A DNA stretch of 64,000 bases, from NCBI GenBank assembly GCA_035380045.1, contig DAOSWM010000005.1, positions 36,087 through 100,086 of the forward strand, written 5' to 3'. The translations under genes and the position numbers were made by a program. Position 1 is the first letter of the stretch; every line of letters starts with the position of its first letter. This DNA is from DAOSWM01 sp035380045 (lineage in GTDB: Bacteria > Bacteroidota > Bacteroidia > Bacteroidales > Tenuifilaceae). Positions 18,484 through 28,000 of this stretch are shown one piece after another. Under the pieces are notes generated by a model. It saw nothing but the letters and a program-made list of their open reading frames with translations. It was not told the DNA's origin and ran no database searches.

Positions 18484-20846
18484 ATGCTCAACAAACCTAC
18501 TAAAGCAATTATTATATTTGCTTTTTCAGTCATTATTGCACCAATTTCTTTCGCACAAACTCGTCACACAATCAGCGGATTTGTATACGAAAAGGGTAGT
18601 CGCGAAACCATGATTGGAGTTAACGTATTCATAAGCGGAAAACCTATCGGAACCGCCACTAACAGTTACGGATTCTACTCTCTTTCGCTACCAGCTGACA
18701 GTTTTGAGCTGGTTTTTTCTTTTGTTGGATACCAACCAAGGAGTTTCAAAATAAATCTTACTAAAAATATTGACCTAAATGTTGAGCTCGATCCCTCCAT
18801 CGAACTTGAAGGCGTTGAAGTGCATGCCAACCTTCCAAAATCATCGAGCAGAAGTTCTCAAATGAGTATAGTTGAAATACCTATAAGCCAAATAAAATCA
18901 ATCCCCGCAATAATAGGTGAAAAGGATGCACTTAAAGTTATTCAACTAATGCCTGGTGTTCAAAAGGGAAGTGAAGGAAACAGTGGCTTGTACGTTCGAG
19001 GTGGCGGTCCCGATCAGAATTTAATAATCCTCGACGATGCTCCAGTATACAATGCATATCATCTTTTCGGATTCTTTTCCCTATTCAATGGCGACGCATT
19101 AAAAAGTATTGAACTCATAAAGGTGGTTTTCCCGCCCGCTATGGAGGAAGACTCTCATCGGTTCTGGACATAAACATGAAGGATGGAAACAAGCAGAACT
19201 TTGCCGGTGAAGCCGGCGTTGGTATAATTTCTTCCAGGGCTATTATTGAGGGACCAATTATTAAAGACAAAGCTTCGTTTATCGTTTCAGCACGACGTAC
19301 CTATGCCGATCTTCTCATAAAGCCCTTCCTTCCAACCGATGTGAAAGGAGGTTACTTCTTCTACGATTTGAACATAAAAGCAAACTGGGAAATAAATCCT
19401 AAAAACAGAATATACCTCAGCGGTTACTTCGGGAAAGATAAGTTTTTTGGAGGAGAAAAGTACTCGGGGAAGGAGTCCGAAGCAGGTCTTTTCTGGGATA
19501 ATGCAACCTCAACCATTCGCTGGAACAGCGTTATAACAGATAAACTTTTCTCTAACCTTTCCCTCATTTTCAGTAACTACCGGCTAAAAATATATGCCAG
19601 CGAAAAGCATCAATCCGAAAAGTATGAAATGAGTTACCGTTCAGGCATTAGGGATTGCGGATTAAAGTACGATTTCACCTGGTTACCCCTTCCATCACAT
19701 ACCATTAGGTACGGTCTAAGCTCAGTTTGGCATAGCTTCAACCCTAGCGCAGTTGTTTTAAAGGACGACCAGCTATCGGAATATATTAGTAAAGTTGAAA
19801 CCATTAATACCATTGAGTCGGGTTTATATATTGAGGATGAGATAAAAATGTGGGATAAAGGAATTGTTAACATCGGAAGCCGTTTAAGCCATTTTGTCCA
19901 CGAGAAATCGAGTAACATCAACCTTGAGCCCCGTATCTCAGGTAGCTACTTTCTCACCGACGTTTTATCAGCAAAAGCATCGTTCGCACAGATGAACCAA
20001 TACATGCACCTTATTAGCACCACCGGTATTGGGTTACCAACTGATTTATGGGTTCCTGCCACAAACGAAGCTCCCTGGCAGGAAAGCTGGCAGGCTGCGT
20101 TGGGTTTAACTCGCGACCTTAACAAATACTCAACAACCTTTTCTATTGAAGGGTACTACAAAGAATCGAAGAATGTAATTGCTTACAAGGAAGGTGCCAG
20201 CTTCCTCTTGCTAAACGACCCAACTGAAGCAAACGAGGTAAAGTGGGAGGATAACATTACCAGCGGTTTTGGTAAATCGTACGGTGTTGAATTCCTTGCT
20301 CACAGAAGATCGGGAAAACTTTCGGGTTGGATTGGATACACACTATCGTGGACAAAGTTGCAGTTTGATGAGCTGAACCAAGGTAAAGAGTTCTATGCCC
20401 GTTACGATAGGCGTCATGATATTTCTGTGGTTGCTGTATACGAGCTAAGCAAGGGAATCACGCTCTCGGGCACTTGGGTTTACGGTACCGGGAATGCAAT
20501 AACCCTGCCTTTGGCCACATACTTTGCCGAGGAAAATTCTCCTGGTTTTAACAACCATTATGTATGGTACAGGAATATGCAAGATTATGGTGAAAAGAAT
20601 TCTTTTAGAATGGCTCCTTACCATCGTCTTGACTTGGGTGTTCAGGTACATAAAAAGTTTGAAAAGTACGAAAGAACCTGGGAGTTTAGCGTATACAATG
20701 CCTACAATCGCCATAACCCTTTTTTCTACTACATTACAGAAGAGTATAACTGGGATGCTAACCAACAAGAAACATACCAAAACAAACTTAAACAAGTTAG
20801 TATTTTCCCTTTTATCCCTTCTGTTTCGTGGTCAATTAAATTTTAA
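18484..20846 (+). pseudogene. TonB-dependent receptor with carboxypeptidase-like domain, frameshifted
   Basis: Outer-membrane TonB-dependent receptor split by one frameshift. The first frame (18484-19173) encodes a signal peptide ending in SFAQ, a CarboxypepD_reg-like domain (about residues 30-110) and the start of the plug (LKVIQLMPGVQ, GLYVRGGGPDQNLIILDDAPV). It then runs into 17 aberrant residues and a stop. The second frame (usable from 19176) encodes the rest of the plug and the beta-barrel to the final aromatic strand (VSWSIKF). Adding one G to the GG at 19122-19123 restores the expected IKGGFPARYGGRLSSVLD plug sequence and a single 787-residue protein. No other lesion is seen. The DUF4249 lipoprotein gene follows 21 bases later, a known Bacteroidota pairing. 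The cause may be a sequencing error, a recent mutation or, less likely, programmed frameshifting. Confidence 0.85.
19119..19124 (+). other. Frameshift site in the TonB receptor gene
   Basis: The reading frame changes here. The run AAAGGT should read AAAGGGT to continue the plug domain. A one-base loss in a G run is typical of a homopolymer sequencing error or a slipped-strand mutation. Confidence 0.8.
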
Positions 20847-20867
20847 AAACTTAAATATTTTATTGAA

Positions 20868-21761
20868 ATGAAAAATCATAAAAAATATAATATCAGGATT
20901 ATATTATTCTTCATCCTTCTCCCTTTCGTCCAACAAGGATGTATCGAGGACGTTAAGGATGCCAACCTTCCTTCCATAGAAGAAAAACTTGTTGTATCAT
21001 CGTTCATCTCACCGGGAGATAGCATACGAGTTAAAGTTTCAAAATCAACCCCAATTTATTATAACCAAGAATTATCTAGCTGGGATGATTACTACCAACC
21101 ACTTACCTATGCCTCTGTTTTTATAACAAATGTAATAACTGGTAACACAAAAGAAATTCCCTTTATCCCTTCAAAGGAGTACTACCTTCTTACACCAGCC
21201 GAATTTTCTATCGAAAAAGGGGGCGAATACGAGCTTACAGTAAGTGCTGCTGGCTTAAAAAGCGTTAAAGCAAGAACAAACGTCCCATTCGGAACACCTG
21301 AAGTTCATAGTCTCTCCATTGATACAATTTATAACGAAACATACAATTATGAAGACGGAACCAGCTATGGTTATAACGATTTGGTAATATCCGGATACGT
21401 TGCTGACATACCAAATGAAAATAATTTCTATACCATTGGAGCTCACATTATAGAAGATTACTATTCACCATGGGAAGATACAACTTATGTGTACCAGTAT
21501 TTTCAGGACGGAGCTTCTTTTTCAGATACCGATAATGATGGTAAGGATATCCCTTTTAAATCATACCTTTACCTAAATGGAAACTCTACATACTCATTAA
21601 TGTTACTATCAAGCGACAAGCATTACTACTATTACCATAAATCATACTACAACTGGGACTCAGGAAACCCATTTAGCGAACCAACCCCAATGTACTCGAA
21701 CATTGATGACGGTTTAGGTATATTTGCTTCTGTAACATATTTTAATGTTTATTGTCCTTAA
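20868..21761 (+). CDS. DUF4249 domain lipoprotein
   Basis: 297-residue predicted lipoprotein. The N-terminal hydrophobic stretch ends in the lipobox-like VQQGC with Cys25. The following VVSSFISPGDSIRVKVSKS segment and the beta-rich body match the DUF4249 family, whose members are usually encoded just downstream of a TonB-dependent receptor, as here (21-base gap). By analogy with SusD-like partners it probably sits at the outer membrane and works with the receptor in uptake; the substrate is unknown. The C-terminal third is rich in Tyr and Asp (YYYYHKSYYNWDSG). If the receptor frameshift is real, this protein may have lost its partner. Confidence 0.82.
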   Translation: MKNHKKYNIRIILFFILLPFVQQGCIEDVKDANLPSIEEKLVVSSFISPGDSIRVKVSKSTPIYYNQELSSWDDYYQPLTYASVFITNVITGNTKEIPFIPSKEYYLLTPAEFSIEKGGEYELTVSAAGLKSVKARTNVPFGTPEVHSLSIDTIYNETYNYEDGTSYGYNDLVISGYVADIPNENNFYTIGAHIIEDYYSPWEDTTYVYQYFQDGASFSDTDNDGKDIPFKSYLYLNGNSTYSLMLLSSDKHYYYYHKSYYNWDSGNPFSEPTPMYSNIDDGLGIFASVTYFNVYCP

Positions 21762-21786
21762 GTAAAAAAAACTTTCGTCTTCTAGC

Positions 21787-21794
21787 TATCTTTG
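21787..21794 (+). promoter_or_regulatory. Bacteroidota-type -7 element
   Basis: TATCTTTG perfectly matches TAnnTTTG and lies 31 bases upstream of the U32 gene ATG at 21826. No obvious -33 TTG occurs at standard spacing. Confidence 0.55.
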
Positions 21795-21825
21795 CAGGCA
21801 GAAACCATAATTTATAATAATTCCT

Positions 21826-23067
21826 ATGGGTACTATTGAGGTAATGTCACCCGCGGGTAGTTTCGAGTCGTTAATAGCCGCCATTCAGGGCGGCGCCAAT
21901 TCAGTGTACTTTGGTGTAGGGCACCTAAACATGAGGGCAAAATCAACCGTGAACTTCACGGTGAAGGATTTACCCGAAATTGCAAGAATTTGTAGGGAAA
22001 GCAGTGTGAAATCGTACCTAACAGTTAATACTGTTCTTTACGATCACGACATTGCTCCCATGCAACATACCATTGACGCAGCAACTCAAGCTGGGATATC
22101 TGCAATTATTGCATCCGACCAGGCTGCAATTTTTTACGCGCGCGAAAAGGGAGTTGAGGTTCATCTTTCAACCCAGCTAAATATCAGTAACACTCAGTCG
22201 CTTAAGTTTTACTCTCAGTGGGCCGATGTTGCCGTACTTGCCCGGGAACTAACCCTTGAGCAGGTTGCTACCATCGCAGAGAACATTAAAAAGCAAAACA
22301 TTACTGGTCCTTCTGGAAATTTAGTCAAACTTGAACTCTTTGCGCACGGAGCACTCTGTATGGCTATTTCGGGAAAGTGTTACATGAGCCTGCATCAGGC
22401 CAACTCGTCGGCTAATCGCGGTGCGTGCCTTCAAATATGTCGTCGTTCCTACACTGTTACCGATAACGAAACAGGGGAACAGCTTGAAATCGATAACGAG
22501 TACATAATGTCGCCAAAGGATTTGTGTACCATTGGGTTTCTAAACAAAATTATCGATTCGGGAGTTACCGTATTAAAGCTGGAAGGGCGTGCACGAAGCC
22601 CCGAATACGTAAAAACGGTTACCCAATGCTACCGAGAAGCGGTTGATTCAGTTGCCGAAGGAACCTACAACCAGGATAAGATTGATTCCTGGATAGAACG
22701 CTTGGGCAAAGTTTTCAACCGCGGATTTTGGGATGGTTACTACCTTGGGCAGCGCTTGGGCGAGTGGAGCCACCACTACGGTAGCGTTGCTACCGAACGC
22801 AAATTGTATATAGGTAAAATCACTAACTACTTCAGCAAAATAAGTGTTGCTGAGGTTAAGGTTGAAGCAAACAAATTATCTAGGAATGATAAAGTATTGG
22901 TAATCGGCCCATCAACCGGTGTTATTGATCTTTCTGTTGAAGAAATTCGTATGGACGATACAGCTGTGGAACATTGCCCCAAGGGAACCGTATGCTCCAT
23001 CAAAGTTCCTGAGTTGGTTCGAAGAAATGATAAGCTTTATAAAATTGTAGCAGCAAACCATTCGTAG
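21826..23067 (+). CDS. Peptidase U32 family protein, TrhP (YegQ)-like
   Basis: 413 residues. The N-terminal barrel motif VMSPAGSFESLIAAIQGGANSVYFG and the family signature around residues 180-215 (Cys-rich GALCMAISGKCYMS, then NRGACLQICRRSY) identify a U32 protein. Despite the family name, characterised relatives such as E. coli TrhP (YegQ) and RlhA take part in prephenate-dependent hydroxylation of tRNA U34 or of 23S rRNA, with the conserved cysteines linked to an Fe-S centre. The length and a C-terminal small beta domain (about 330-410) suit the TrhP branch. It has its own promoter and stands apart from the DUF4254 operon by 58 bases. The exact substrate is inferred only. Confidence 0.85.
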   Translation: MGTIEVMSPAGSFESLIAAIQGGANSVYFGVGHLNMRAKSTVNFTVKDLPEIARICRESSVKSYLTVNTVLYDHDIAPMQHTIDAATQAGISAIIASDQAAIFYAREKGVEVHLSTQLNISNTQSLKFYSQWADVAVLARELTLEQVATIAENIKKQNITGPSGNLVKLELFAHGALCMAISGKCYMSLHQANSSANRGACLQICRRSYTVTDNETGEQLEIDNEYIMSPKDLCTIGFLNKIIDSGVTVLKLEGRARSPEYVKTVTQCYREAVDSVAEGTYNQDKIDSWIERLGKVFNRGFWDGYYLGQRLGEWSHHYGSVATERKLYIGKITNYFSKISVAEVKVEANKLSRNDKVLVIGPSTGVIDLSVEEIRMDDTAVEHCPKGTVCSIKVPELVRRNDKLYKIVAANHS

Positions 23068-23125
23068 TTTCCTTCTTTTTTTCACAAATCTTTAGCATAT
23101 TTGCCTTTCACAAAAAATAGTAATC

Positions 23126-23734
23126 ATGACATTTAGTGATTTATCTAATAAAATTTTCTGGGATTGCACCACATACTACCATACCATGGACAATGTTGAT
23201 GCGGTTCCCACCATTTCCTTCACACCAGGAACAATTGAGTATTCGCTTTTTACAAAAAACTGGATCGATACCGTTCAGTGGCACCTTGAAGATATTATTC
23301 GCGATCCAAATATTAACCCCGAAGAAGCCCTAAAAATAAAACGTCGAATCGATAAATCGAACCAGGACAGAACCGATTTGGTAGAAATGATTGACAGCTT
23401 CTTCCTGGAGAAGTTCAAAAATGTTGAACCACGAAACGACGCCACAATCAACACCGAAAGCCCTGCTTGGGCTATCGACAGGTTATCGATTCTTGCCCTG
23501 AAAATTTTTCACATGGAGCAGGAAGCGAACCGTAGCGATGCGTCGGAGGAACACCTGAAAAAATGCAACGAAAAGTTGAAGGTACTACTCGAGCAGCGTG
23601 TAGACCTCTCGAAAGCCATCGACCAGCTTCTGCTCGAAATTGAAACCGGCAAAAAGTACATGAAGGTTTACAAACAAATGAAAATGTACAACGACCCTTC
23701 CCTTAACCCAATTCTTTACGGAACAAAAAAGTAA
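23126..23734 (+). CDS. DUF4254 domain protein
   Basis: 202-residue, mostly helical, soluble protein with no signal peptide. The sequence (TIEYSLFTKNWIDTVQWHLEDI, SPAWAIDRLSILALKIFHMEQEA) matches my recollection of DUF4254, a Bacteroidota family usually encoded next to glycosyltransferase family 9 genes. Its stop codon overlaps the start of the GT9 gene by one base (TAATG), so the two are translationally coupled. CATATTTG at 23096-23103 is one mismatch from the -7 element and may be the operon promoter. A role in lipopolysaccharide or glycan assembly is suggested by the neighbour, not by any catalytic motif. Confidence 0.8.
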   Translation: MTFSDLSNKIFWDCTTYYHTMDNVDAVPTISFTPGTIEYSLFTKNWIDTVQWHLEDIIRDPNINPEEALKIKRRIDKSNQDRTDLVEMIDSFFLEKFKNVEPRNDATINTESPAWAIDRLSILALKIFHMEQEANRSDASEEHLKKCNEKLKVLLEQRVDLSKAIDQLLLEIETGKKYMKVYKQMKMYNDPSLNPILYGTKK

Positions 23735-24771
23735 TGGAAAGAAAGCGAATCTTGGTGACTCGCTTCAGCGCGCTTGGCGATGTGGCCATGACCGTTCCGG
23801 TCATTTGGAACTTATCCCAACAGCATCCTGACGTTGAGATTGTTTTTGTTTCCCAACGATTCGCTAAACAGCTTGTAGCTGGAATTCCAAGGGTTACTTT
23901 TTATGAAGTTGACATAAAAGGTCAACATAAAGGAATAAAGGGTATTTGGCGCTTGTCGCGCGAAATAAAGGCTATGGGTAGTTTCCACGCATTTGCCGAC
24001 ATTCACAATGTAATCAGGACAAAACTTCTTCGGTTTTTCCTTTTGTTTGCAATACCATCACGTGCTGTAATTCAAAAGGGACGTGCCGAAAAACGTGCAC
24101 TAACAAGAAAAAGCAACAAACTTAAACGACCCTTAGAACATACTATAAATCGTTATTGTAAAGTTTTTTACAGGCTAGATTTTGAAGTAAATATTAAACC
24201 ATTCACTATTACATCCCTGCTTGGAAACTTCACCGATAAAGAGATAGCCACACTAGGTGAAAAGGATAAAGTATGGATTGGCGTTGCGCCATTCGCCAAG
24301 CATAAAGGGAAAGTTTACCCGCTCGATAGAATTAAGGAGGCCATCAACATTGTTTCTTCAAAAATTGACTGCAAAGTTGTTCTATTTGGTGGAGGAAAGA
24401 ACGAGGTAGGCCTTCTACATAAATGGGAAAAAGAGATTAGTAATTGTGTTTCAGTTGCTGGCCAGCTGCCCCTAGACGGTGAGTTACGCGTAATGTCGAA
24501 ACTCGATTTAATGATTTCGATGGATTCGGCAAATATGCATCTGGCGTCACTAGTTGGCACAAAGGTTTTAAGCATATGGGGGGCAACCCATCCTTTTGCA
24601 GGTTTTTATGGGTGGAATCAAAAACCAGAGTACGCCCTTCAAAATAATGATTTAGACTGCCGGCCCTGTTCGGTTTATGGTAACAAACCCTGTTTCAGAA
24701 AAGACTATGCATGCCTTAACTCTATATCAGCAGAAATGCTTGCAAACAAAGTTTTCAGAATAATACAGTAA
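23734..24771 (+). CDS. Glycosyltransferase family 9 (heptosyltransferase-like)
   Basis: 345-residue GT-B fold enzyme of the ADP-heptose:LPS heptosyltransferase family. N-terminal Rossmann motif ILVTRFSALGDVAMTVPVI; C-terminal nucleotide-sugar domain with VVLFGGGKNE, MISMDSANMHLASLVGTKVLSIWGATHP and a closing Cys-rich stretch (DCRPCSVYGNKPCF) typical of GT9 proteins. It should transfer a sugar, probably a heptose, to a lipid A-core acceptor at the inner face of the cytoplasmic membrane. It is coupled by one-base overlaps to DUF4254 upstream and to the ferredoxin downstream. The acceptor and donor sugar are not determinable here. Confidence 0.9.
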   Translation: MERKRILVTRFSALGDVAMTVPVIWNLSQQHPDVEIVFVSQRFAKQLVAGIPRVTFYEVDIKGQHKGIKGIWRLSREIKAMGSFHAFADIHNVIRTKLLRFFLLFAIPSRAVIQKGRAEKRALTRKSNKLKRPLEHTINRYCKVFYRLDFEVNIKPFTITSLLGNFTDKEIATLGEKDKVWIGVAPFAKHKGKVYPLDRIKEAINIVSSKIDCKVVLFGGGKNEVGLLHKWEKEISNCVSVAGQLPLDGELRVMSKLDLMISMDSANMHLASLVGTKVLSIWGATHPFAGFYGWNQKPEYALQNNDLDCRPCSVYGNKPCFRKDYACLNSISAEMLANKVFRIIQ

Positions 24772-25013
24772 TGAGCGCATCAAAACCGCTAGAGATTAAC
24801 CTGTATAGGTATAAGTGCATTGGTTGCTCGTACTGCGTTTCAATTGCTCCTGAAGTATTCGCAATTTCGCATATCGACGGAAAAGTAACTATTCCCACCG
24901 AACTATTCTGCGACGATGAAACGCAAACTTTTCAAACCGAACGCATTTATTTAGATAGTATAAAACAAGCTAAAAATATTTGTCCGGTGCAGGCCATAAA
25001 ATTTAAGTTATAA
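24771..25013 (+). CDS. 4Fe-4S ferredoxin
   Basis: 80-residue small ferredoxin. Cys16, Cys19 and Cys22 form CIGCSYC, and Cys71-Pro (NICPVQAI) supplies the fourth ligand, so one [4Fe-4S] cluster is expected. The stretch between them has an acidic insert (FCDDETQ) but no second cluster motif. Its ATG overlaps the GT9 stop codon (TAATG), making it the last gene of a coupled three-gene operon. It would be a cytoplasmic electron carrier; its redox partner and its reason for sharing an operon with a glycosyltransferase are not evident. Confidence 0.9.
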   Translation: MSASKPLEINLYRYKCIGCSYCVSIAPEVFAISHIDGKVTIPTELFCDDETQTFQTERIYLDSIKQAKNICPVQAIKFKL

Positions 25014-25148
25014 AGAATCCTGAACATCATATTGCCCTCCTTTTTCAAGCTTTTATTTATTTTTTTTGGCTAATCTGTTCATTATTAAACAATCTTTCAT
25101 AAATTTATAATCTATTTTACACCCTAAATTTCATAAATTACTGGTATT

Positions 25149-25979
25149 ATGGAAAGTAAACCTCAAAAGCTAATTGTGCCTTGGGATTTTAGCCCAGTTA
25201 CCGAAAATGCTCTGAAGTACGCCCTAAAAATCGGCTCTTTTTCCAAAGAATTCTCCATAGATTTAATGCACGTGGTTGAATCCGGTGGCTTCTTCTCAAA
25301 AGGAAAGTTAAACGAAAAGGAAGCAAGCGAAAAGATTAAACAGGATGTTGCACGCCTGAAGGATGAGTATGGTATTGAAGTGAAACCGGTGATTCAAGAA
25401 GGAAGCATATTTCATACCATTACCGAGTATGCTTTCGACATTGAAGCCGATTTTGTTGTAATGGGTACACACGGAATTAAAGGTGTTCAAAAGTTAACGG
25501 GTAGCCGGGCACTAAAAGTTATTGCTGGATCAAATGTTCCCTTTCTGGTGGTGCAAGAGGGTCCAAAAACCGAAAAGATTTTTGAAAACGTGGTAATGCC
25601 CCTTGATTTTAGAGTAAACGAAAAAGAAAGGCTACGTTGGGCAATAAAAATGGGGGTTGAGTTCAACTCACGAATCCACATTATTCTTCCTCATGCCTCC
25701 GATTCTGGAATTCAGAAAAAGGTAAACTACAACCTTGCTTTTGCCAAAAAGCACCTCGACAGCCACGATATTAAGTACGAAATTCATAGTGCCAGCAAAG
25801 GCAATAGTTTCTCCGATGAGATAATAAAACTTGCTGTTGATATTGAGGCTGACCTGATACTAATAATGACAACACCAAACCTTGATTTCACCGATTACAT
25901 GTTTGGTGCCCAAGAACAGTACGTTATTGCAAATAATGCGAAAATTGCTGTTATGTGCATAAACCCAGCCATGGTATAG
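25149..25979 (+). CDS. Universal stress protein, tandem UspA domains
   Basis: 276 residues made of two Usp domains (about 5-145 and 150-275). The first keeps the ATP-binding-type signature: VMGTHGIKG, then nine residues on TGSRA, then the VPFLVV strand. The second (LILIMTTPNLDFTDYMFG, then YVIANNAKIAVMCI) has lost the glycine pattern and is probably degenerate. Tandem Usp proteins of this length are common in Bacteroidota and act in the cytoplasm in stress or energy responses. The gene stands alone: 135 bases of AT-rich spacer upstream and a strong hairpin terminator downstream. Confidence 0.9.
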   Translation: MESKPQKLIVPWDFSPVTENALKYALKIGSFSKEFSIDLMHVVESGGFFSKGKLNEKEASEKIKQDVARLKDEYGIEVKPVIQEGSIFHTITEYAFDIEADFVVMGTHGIKGVQKLTGSRALKVIAGSNVPFLVVQEGPKTEKIFENVVMPLDFRVNEKERLRWAIKMGVEFNSRIHIILPHASDSGIQKKVNYNLAFAKKHLDSHDIKYEIHSASKGNSFSDEIIKLAVDIEADLILIMTTPNLDFTDYMFGAQEQYVIANNAKIAVMCINPAMV

Positions 25980-25997
25980 TACACAAATATTATTTTT

Positions 25998-26030
25998 AAA
26001 AAAACCCGAAAAAAATTTTTCGGGTTTTTT
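25998..26030. terminator. Bidirectional hairpin terminator
   Basis: Inverted repeat with arms CCCGAAAAA (26005-26013) and TTTTTCGGG (26016-26024), flanked by an A run on the left and a T run on the right. It can therefore terminate both the usp gene and the convergent mnmH gene. It ends within the mnmH stop codon. Confidence 0.75.
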
Positions 26031-27054
26031 ATTGTTCATATACAAGTTGTATTAGCTTTTTAGCATTTTCAGTTGGATCATCTTCATCAAGCTGGATTGT
26101 TGTGGGTTTAACGTCTCTTTTATCAAGTCCGTATTGGTAGGTTTTATCGTAGTATTTTAAACAAATCTCAATGGCTTTTCGGTAATCGCCTCGTTCAATA
26201 CTCTCGAGGCTAACCTTTGCATTGTCGCCACCTAAACGCTTCGTTATCCTCGATACCGCTTGTGATAACTCGTTGGGAGGGAAATAAGCATACTCTTCCA
26301 CTAACCTATCAACCCTAACTGAGAATGGCCGCTCAATTGCTATGGTTTTAGCCTGACGCATTTGTTGAAATAAGGGTAAAGGTATAAAAACAGAACCAAT
26401 GGAATGACTCTCATCTTCAAGCCAAAGCCATTGATTTGTGTCGATTTTGAAAAGTTCATCGAATAATTTGTTCTCAAAATGCTCCGTTGTGGGTTGTTTC
26501 TGTTGTCCTATTCCTCCAAAGGCTGAGCCTTTATGGTGAGCAAGTCCTTCCAGGTCAATAACCTGCTCGTCCATGCTAACAAGCTCGTTCAGAATTGCTG
26601 TTTTCCCGCTTCCGGTCATTCCTCCCAGCACAATAATTTTAAAGGGTAACTCGAACTGTTTTTGGGCTGTTCTTCTGAACGATTTATACCCTCCTACCAG
26701 CACGCGTGTCTCAATTCCAACCTGATTAAAAAGCCACGACATGGAAGAGCTTCGCATCCCTCCCCTCCAACAGTAAACCATCAACTTATTATTACATGCC
26801 ACTTCATGTGCTAACCTAACCTTTTCGCTCATTTGGGGGCCTATAATATCTAAACCTCTGTGAATAGCACTAAGCCTTCCTTTCTGCTTATAGATGGTAC
26901 CCACTTCGGCTCGCTCATCATCGTTGAAAAGCGGAATATTCACTGCTCCAGGAATGTGGCCGCGATGGTATTCACCAGGTGAACGAACATCAACCACTGG
27001 AATGGAGGAACGAAATTCTAAAAACTTATCAATTGAAATTCTTAAGCTATTCAT
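26029..27054 (-). CDS. mnmH: tRNA 2-selenouridine synthase
   Basis: 341 residues. An N-terminal rhodanese domain (about 1-125) has the active Cys95 in MVYCWRGGMRSSS, and a P-loop domain follows (LGGMTGSGKTAIL, about 142-155). This fusion is diagnostic of MnmH/SelU, which converts 2-thiouridine (through a geranylated intermediate) to 2-selenouridine at wobble position 34 of Lys, Glu and Gln tRNAs using selenophosphate. The required selD is not in the window. rsgA lies 11 bases upstream on the same strand, so the two are probably co-transcribed. The length is close to that of E. coli SelU. Confidence 0.93.
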   Translation of the reverse strand: MNSLRISIDKFLEFRSSIPVVDVRSPGEYHRGHIPGAVNIPLFNDDERAEVGTIYKQKGRLSAIHRGLDIIGPQMSEKVRLAHEVACNNKLMVYCWRGGMRSSSMSWLFNQVGIETRVLVGGYKSFRRTAQKQFELPFKIIVLGGMTGSGKTAILNELVSMDEQVIDLEGLAHHKGSAFGGIGQQKQPTTEHFENKLFDELFKIDTNQWLWLEDESHSIGSVFIPLPLFQQMRQAKTIAIERPFSVRVDRLVEEYAYFPPNELSQAVSRITKRLGGDNAKVSLESIERGDYRKAIEICLKYYDKTYQYGLDKRDVKPTTIQLDEDDPTENAKKLIQLVYEQ

Positions 27055-27065
27055 TTTGTTTATTG

Positions 27066-27989
27066 TTACCCTCGATACTTTGAATCTTGATCCAGTAAAA
27101 TGCTAAGGTAACTATAGTATCTCGATTCGCTAACTTCATTGTTTTCTAGAGCTTTTTTTACAGCACAACCTGGTTCATGCTGGTGGGTACAGTTATTATA
27201 CTGACATTTCGCTGCTATTTTAAAAATTTCGGGGAAGAAATGAAAAAGCTCCCGTTTATCAATGTCAATCAACCCAAAACCCTTTATTCCGGGGGTATCA
27301 ATTACAAACCCACCCGTTGAAAGAGGGAACATTTCGCTGAATGTTGTTGTATGCTTACCCTTGAGGTGGTAGTGTGAAATGTCGCTTGTTTTTAAGTGCA
27401 ACGATGGCTCAATCCTATTTATGAGCGTGCTCTTCCCTACACCAGAGTTTCCAGAAATCAAGCTAGTTTTTCCTGCTAGTAGCTGCTTAACCTTTTCAAT
27501 ATTTTCACCTGTTTGGGAAGAAACCTGAAAACAAGGGTAAATTGGTTTGTAAACCGACAAGTAATATTTTAACTTTTCGTTAAAGTGTTCCTTGTAAAGA
27601 TCTATTTTATTGAACACTAACACAGCAGGTATTTGGTAGGCTTCGGCTGTTACAAGGTATCTATCAATAAATTCGAATTTGGTTTCAGGAAACTCTGCTG
27701 TAACCACCAAAATAGCCTGATCGATGTTAGCTGCAATAACGTGTGATTCACGTGAAAGGTTTGATGAGCGGCGAATTATATAGTTCCTTCTTTGTTTAAC
27801 GTTTGAAATTGTACCTGTGCTATCAGTTCCTTCAACTTCAAAATCAACAACGTCGCCTACAGTTACAGGATTTGTTGTTCTGGATGATTTTAAACGAAGC
27901 TTTCCTCTTATGGTACATTTATATAATTGTTCATCCTCGCCCAATACTGTATACCAGCTACCCGTTGTTTTCAGAACCCTTCCCTGCAT
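27066..27989 (-). CDS. rsgA: Small ribosomal subunit maturation GTPase RsgA
   Basis: 307 residues. An N-terminal OB fold is followed by a circularly permuted GTPase in the order G4 (VFNKIDLY), G5, G1 (SGNSGVGKSTLIN), G3 (DTPGIKGFG). A C-terminal zinc finger has ligands in KCQYNNCTHQHEPGC. This order and finger are specific to RsgA/YjeQ, which checks late 30S assembly. It is the middle gene of a minus-strand run: 11 bases from the YitT-family gene and 11 from mnmH. Length is normal and all motifs are present. Confidence 0.95.
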   Translation of the reverse strand: MQGRVLKTTGSWYTVLGEDEQLYKCTIRGKLRLKSSRTTNPVTVGDVVDFEVEGTDSTGTISNVKQRRNYIIRRSSNLSRESHVIAANIDQAILVVTAEFPETKFEFIDRYLVTAEAYQIPAVLVFNKIDLYKEHFNEKLKYYLSVYKPIYPCFQVSSQTGENIEKVKQLLAGKTSLISGNSGVGKSTLINRIEPSLHLKTSDISHYHLKGKHTTTFSEMFPLSTGGFVIDTPGIKGFGLIDIDKRELFHFFPEIFKIAAKCQYNNCTHQHEPGCAVKKALENNEVSESRYYSYLSILLDQDSKYRG

Positions 27990-28000
27990 TATTTGATTCT

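Noticed and set aside
19101..19175. Programmed -1 frameshifting in the TonB receptor
   Set aside because: No canonical slippery heptamer and no obvious stimulatory hairpin; a lost G is simpler.
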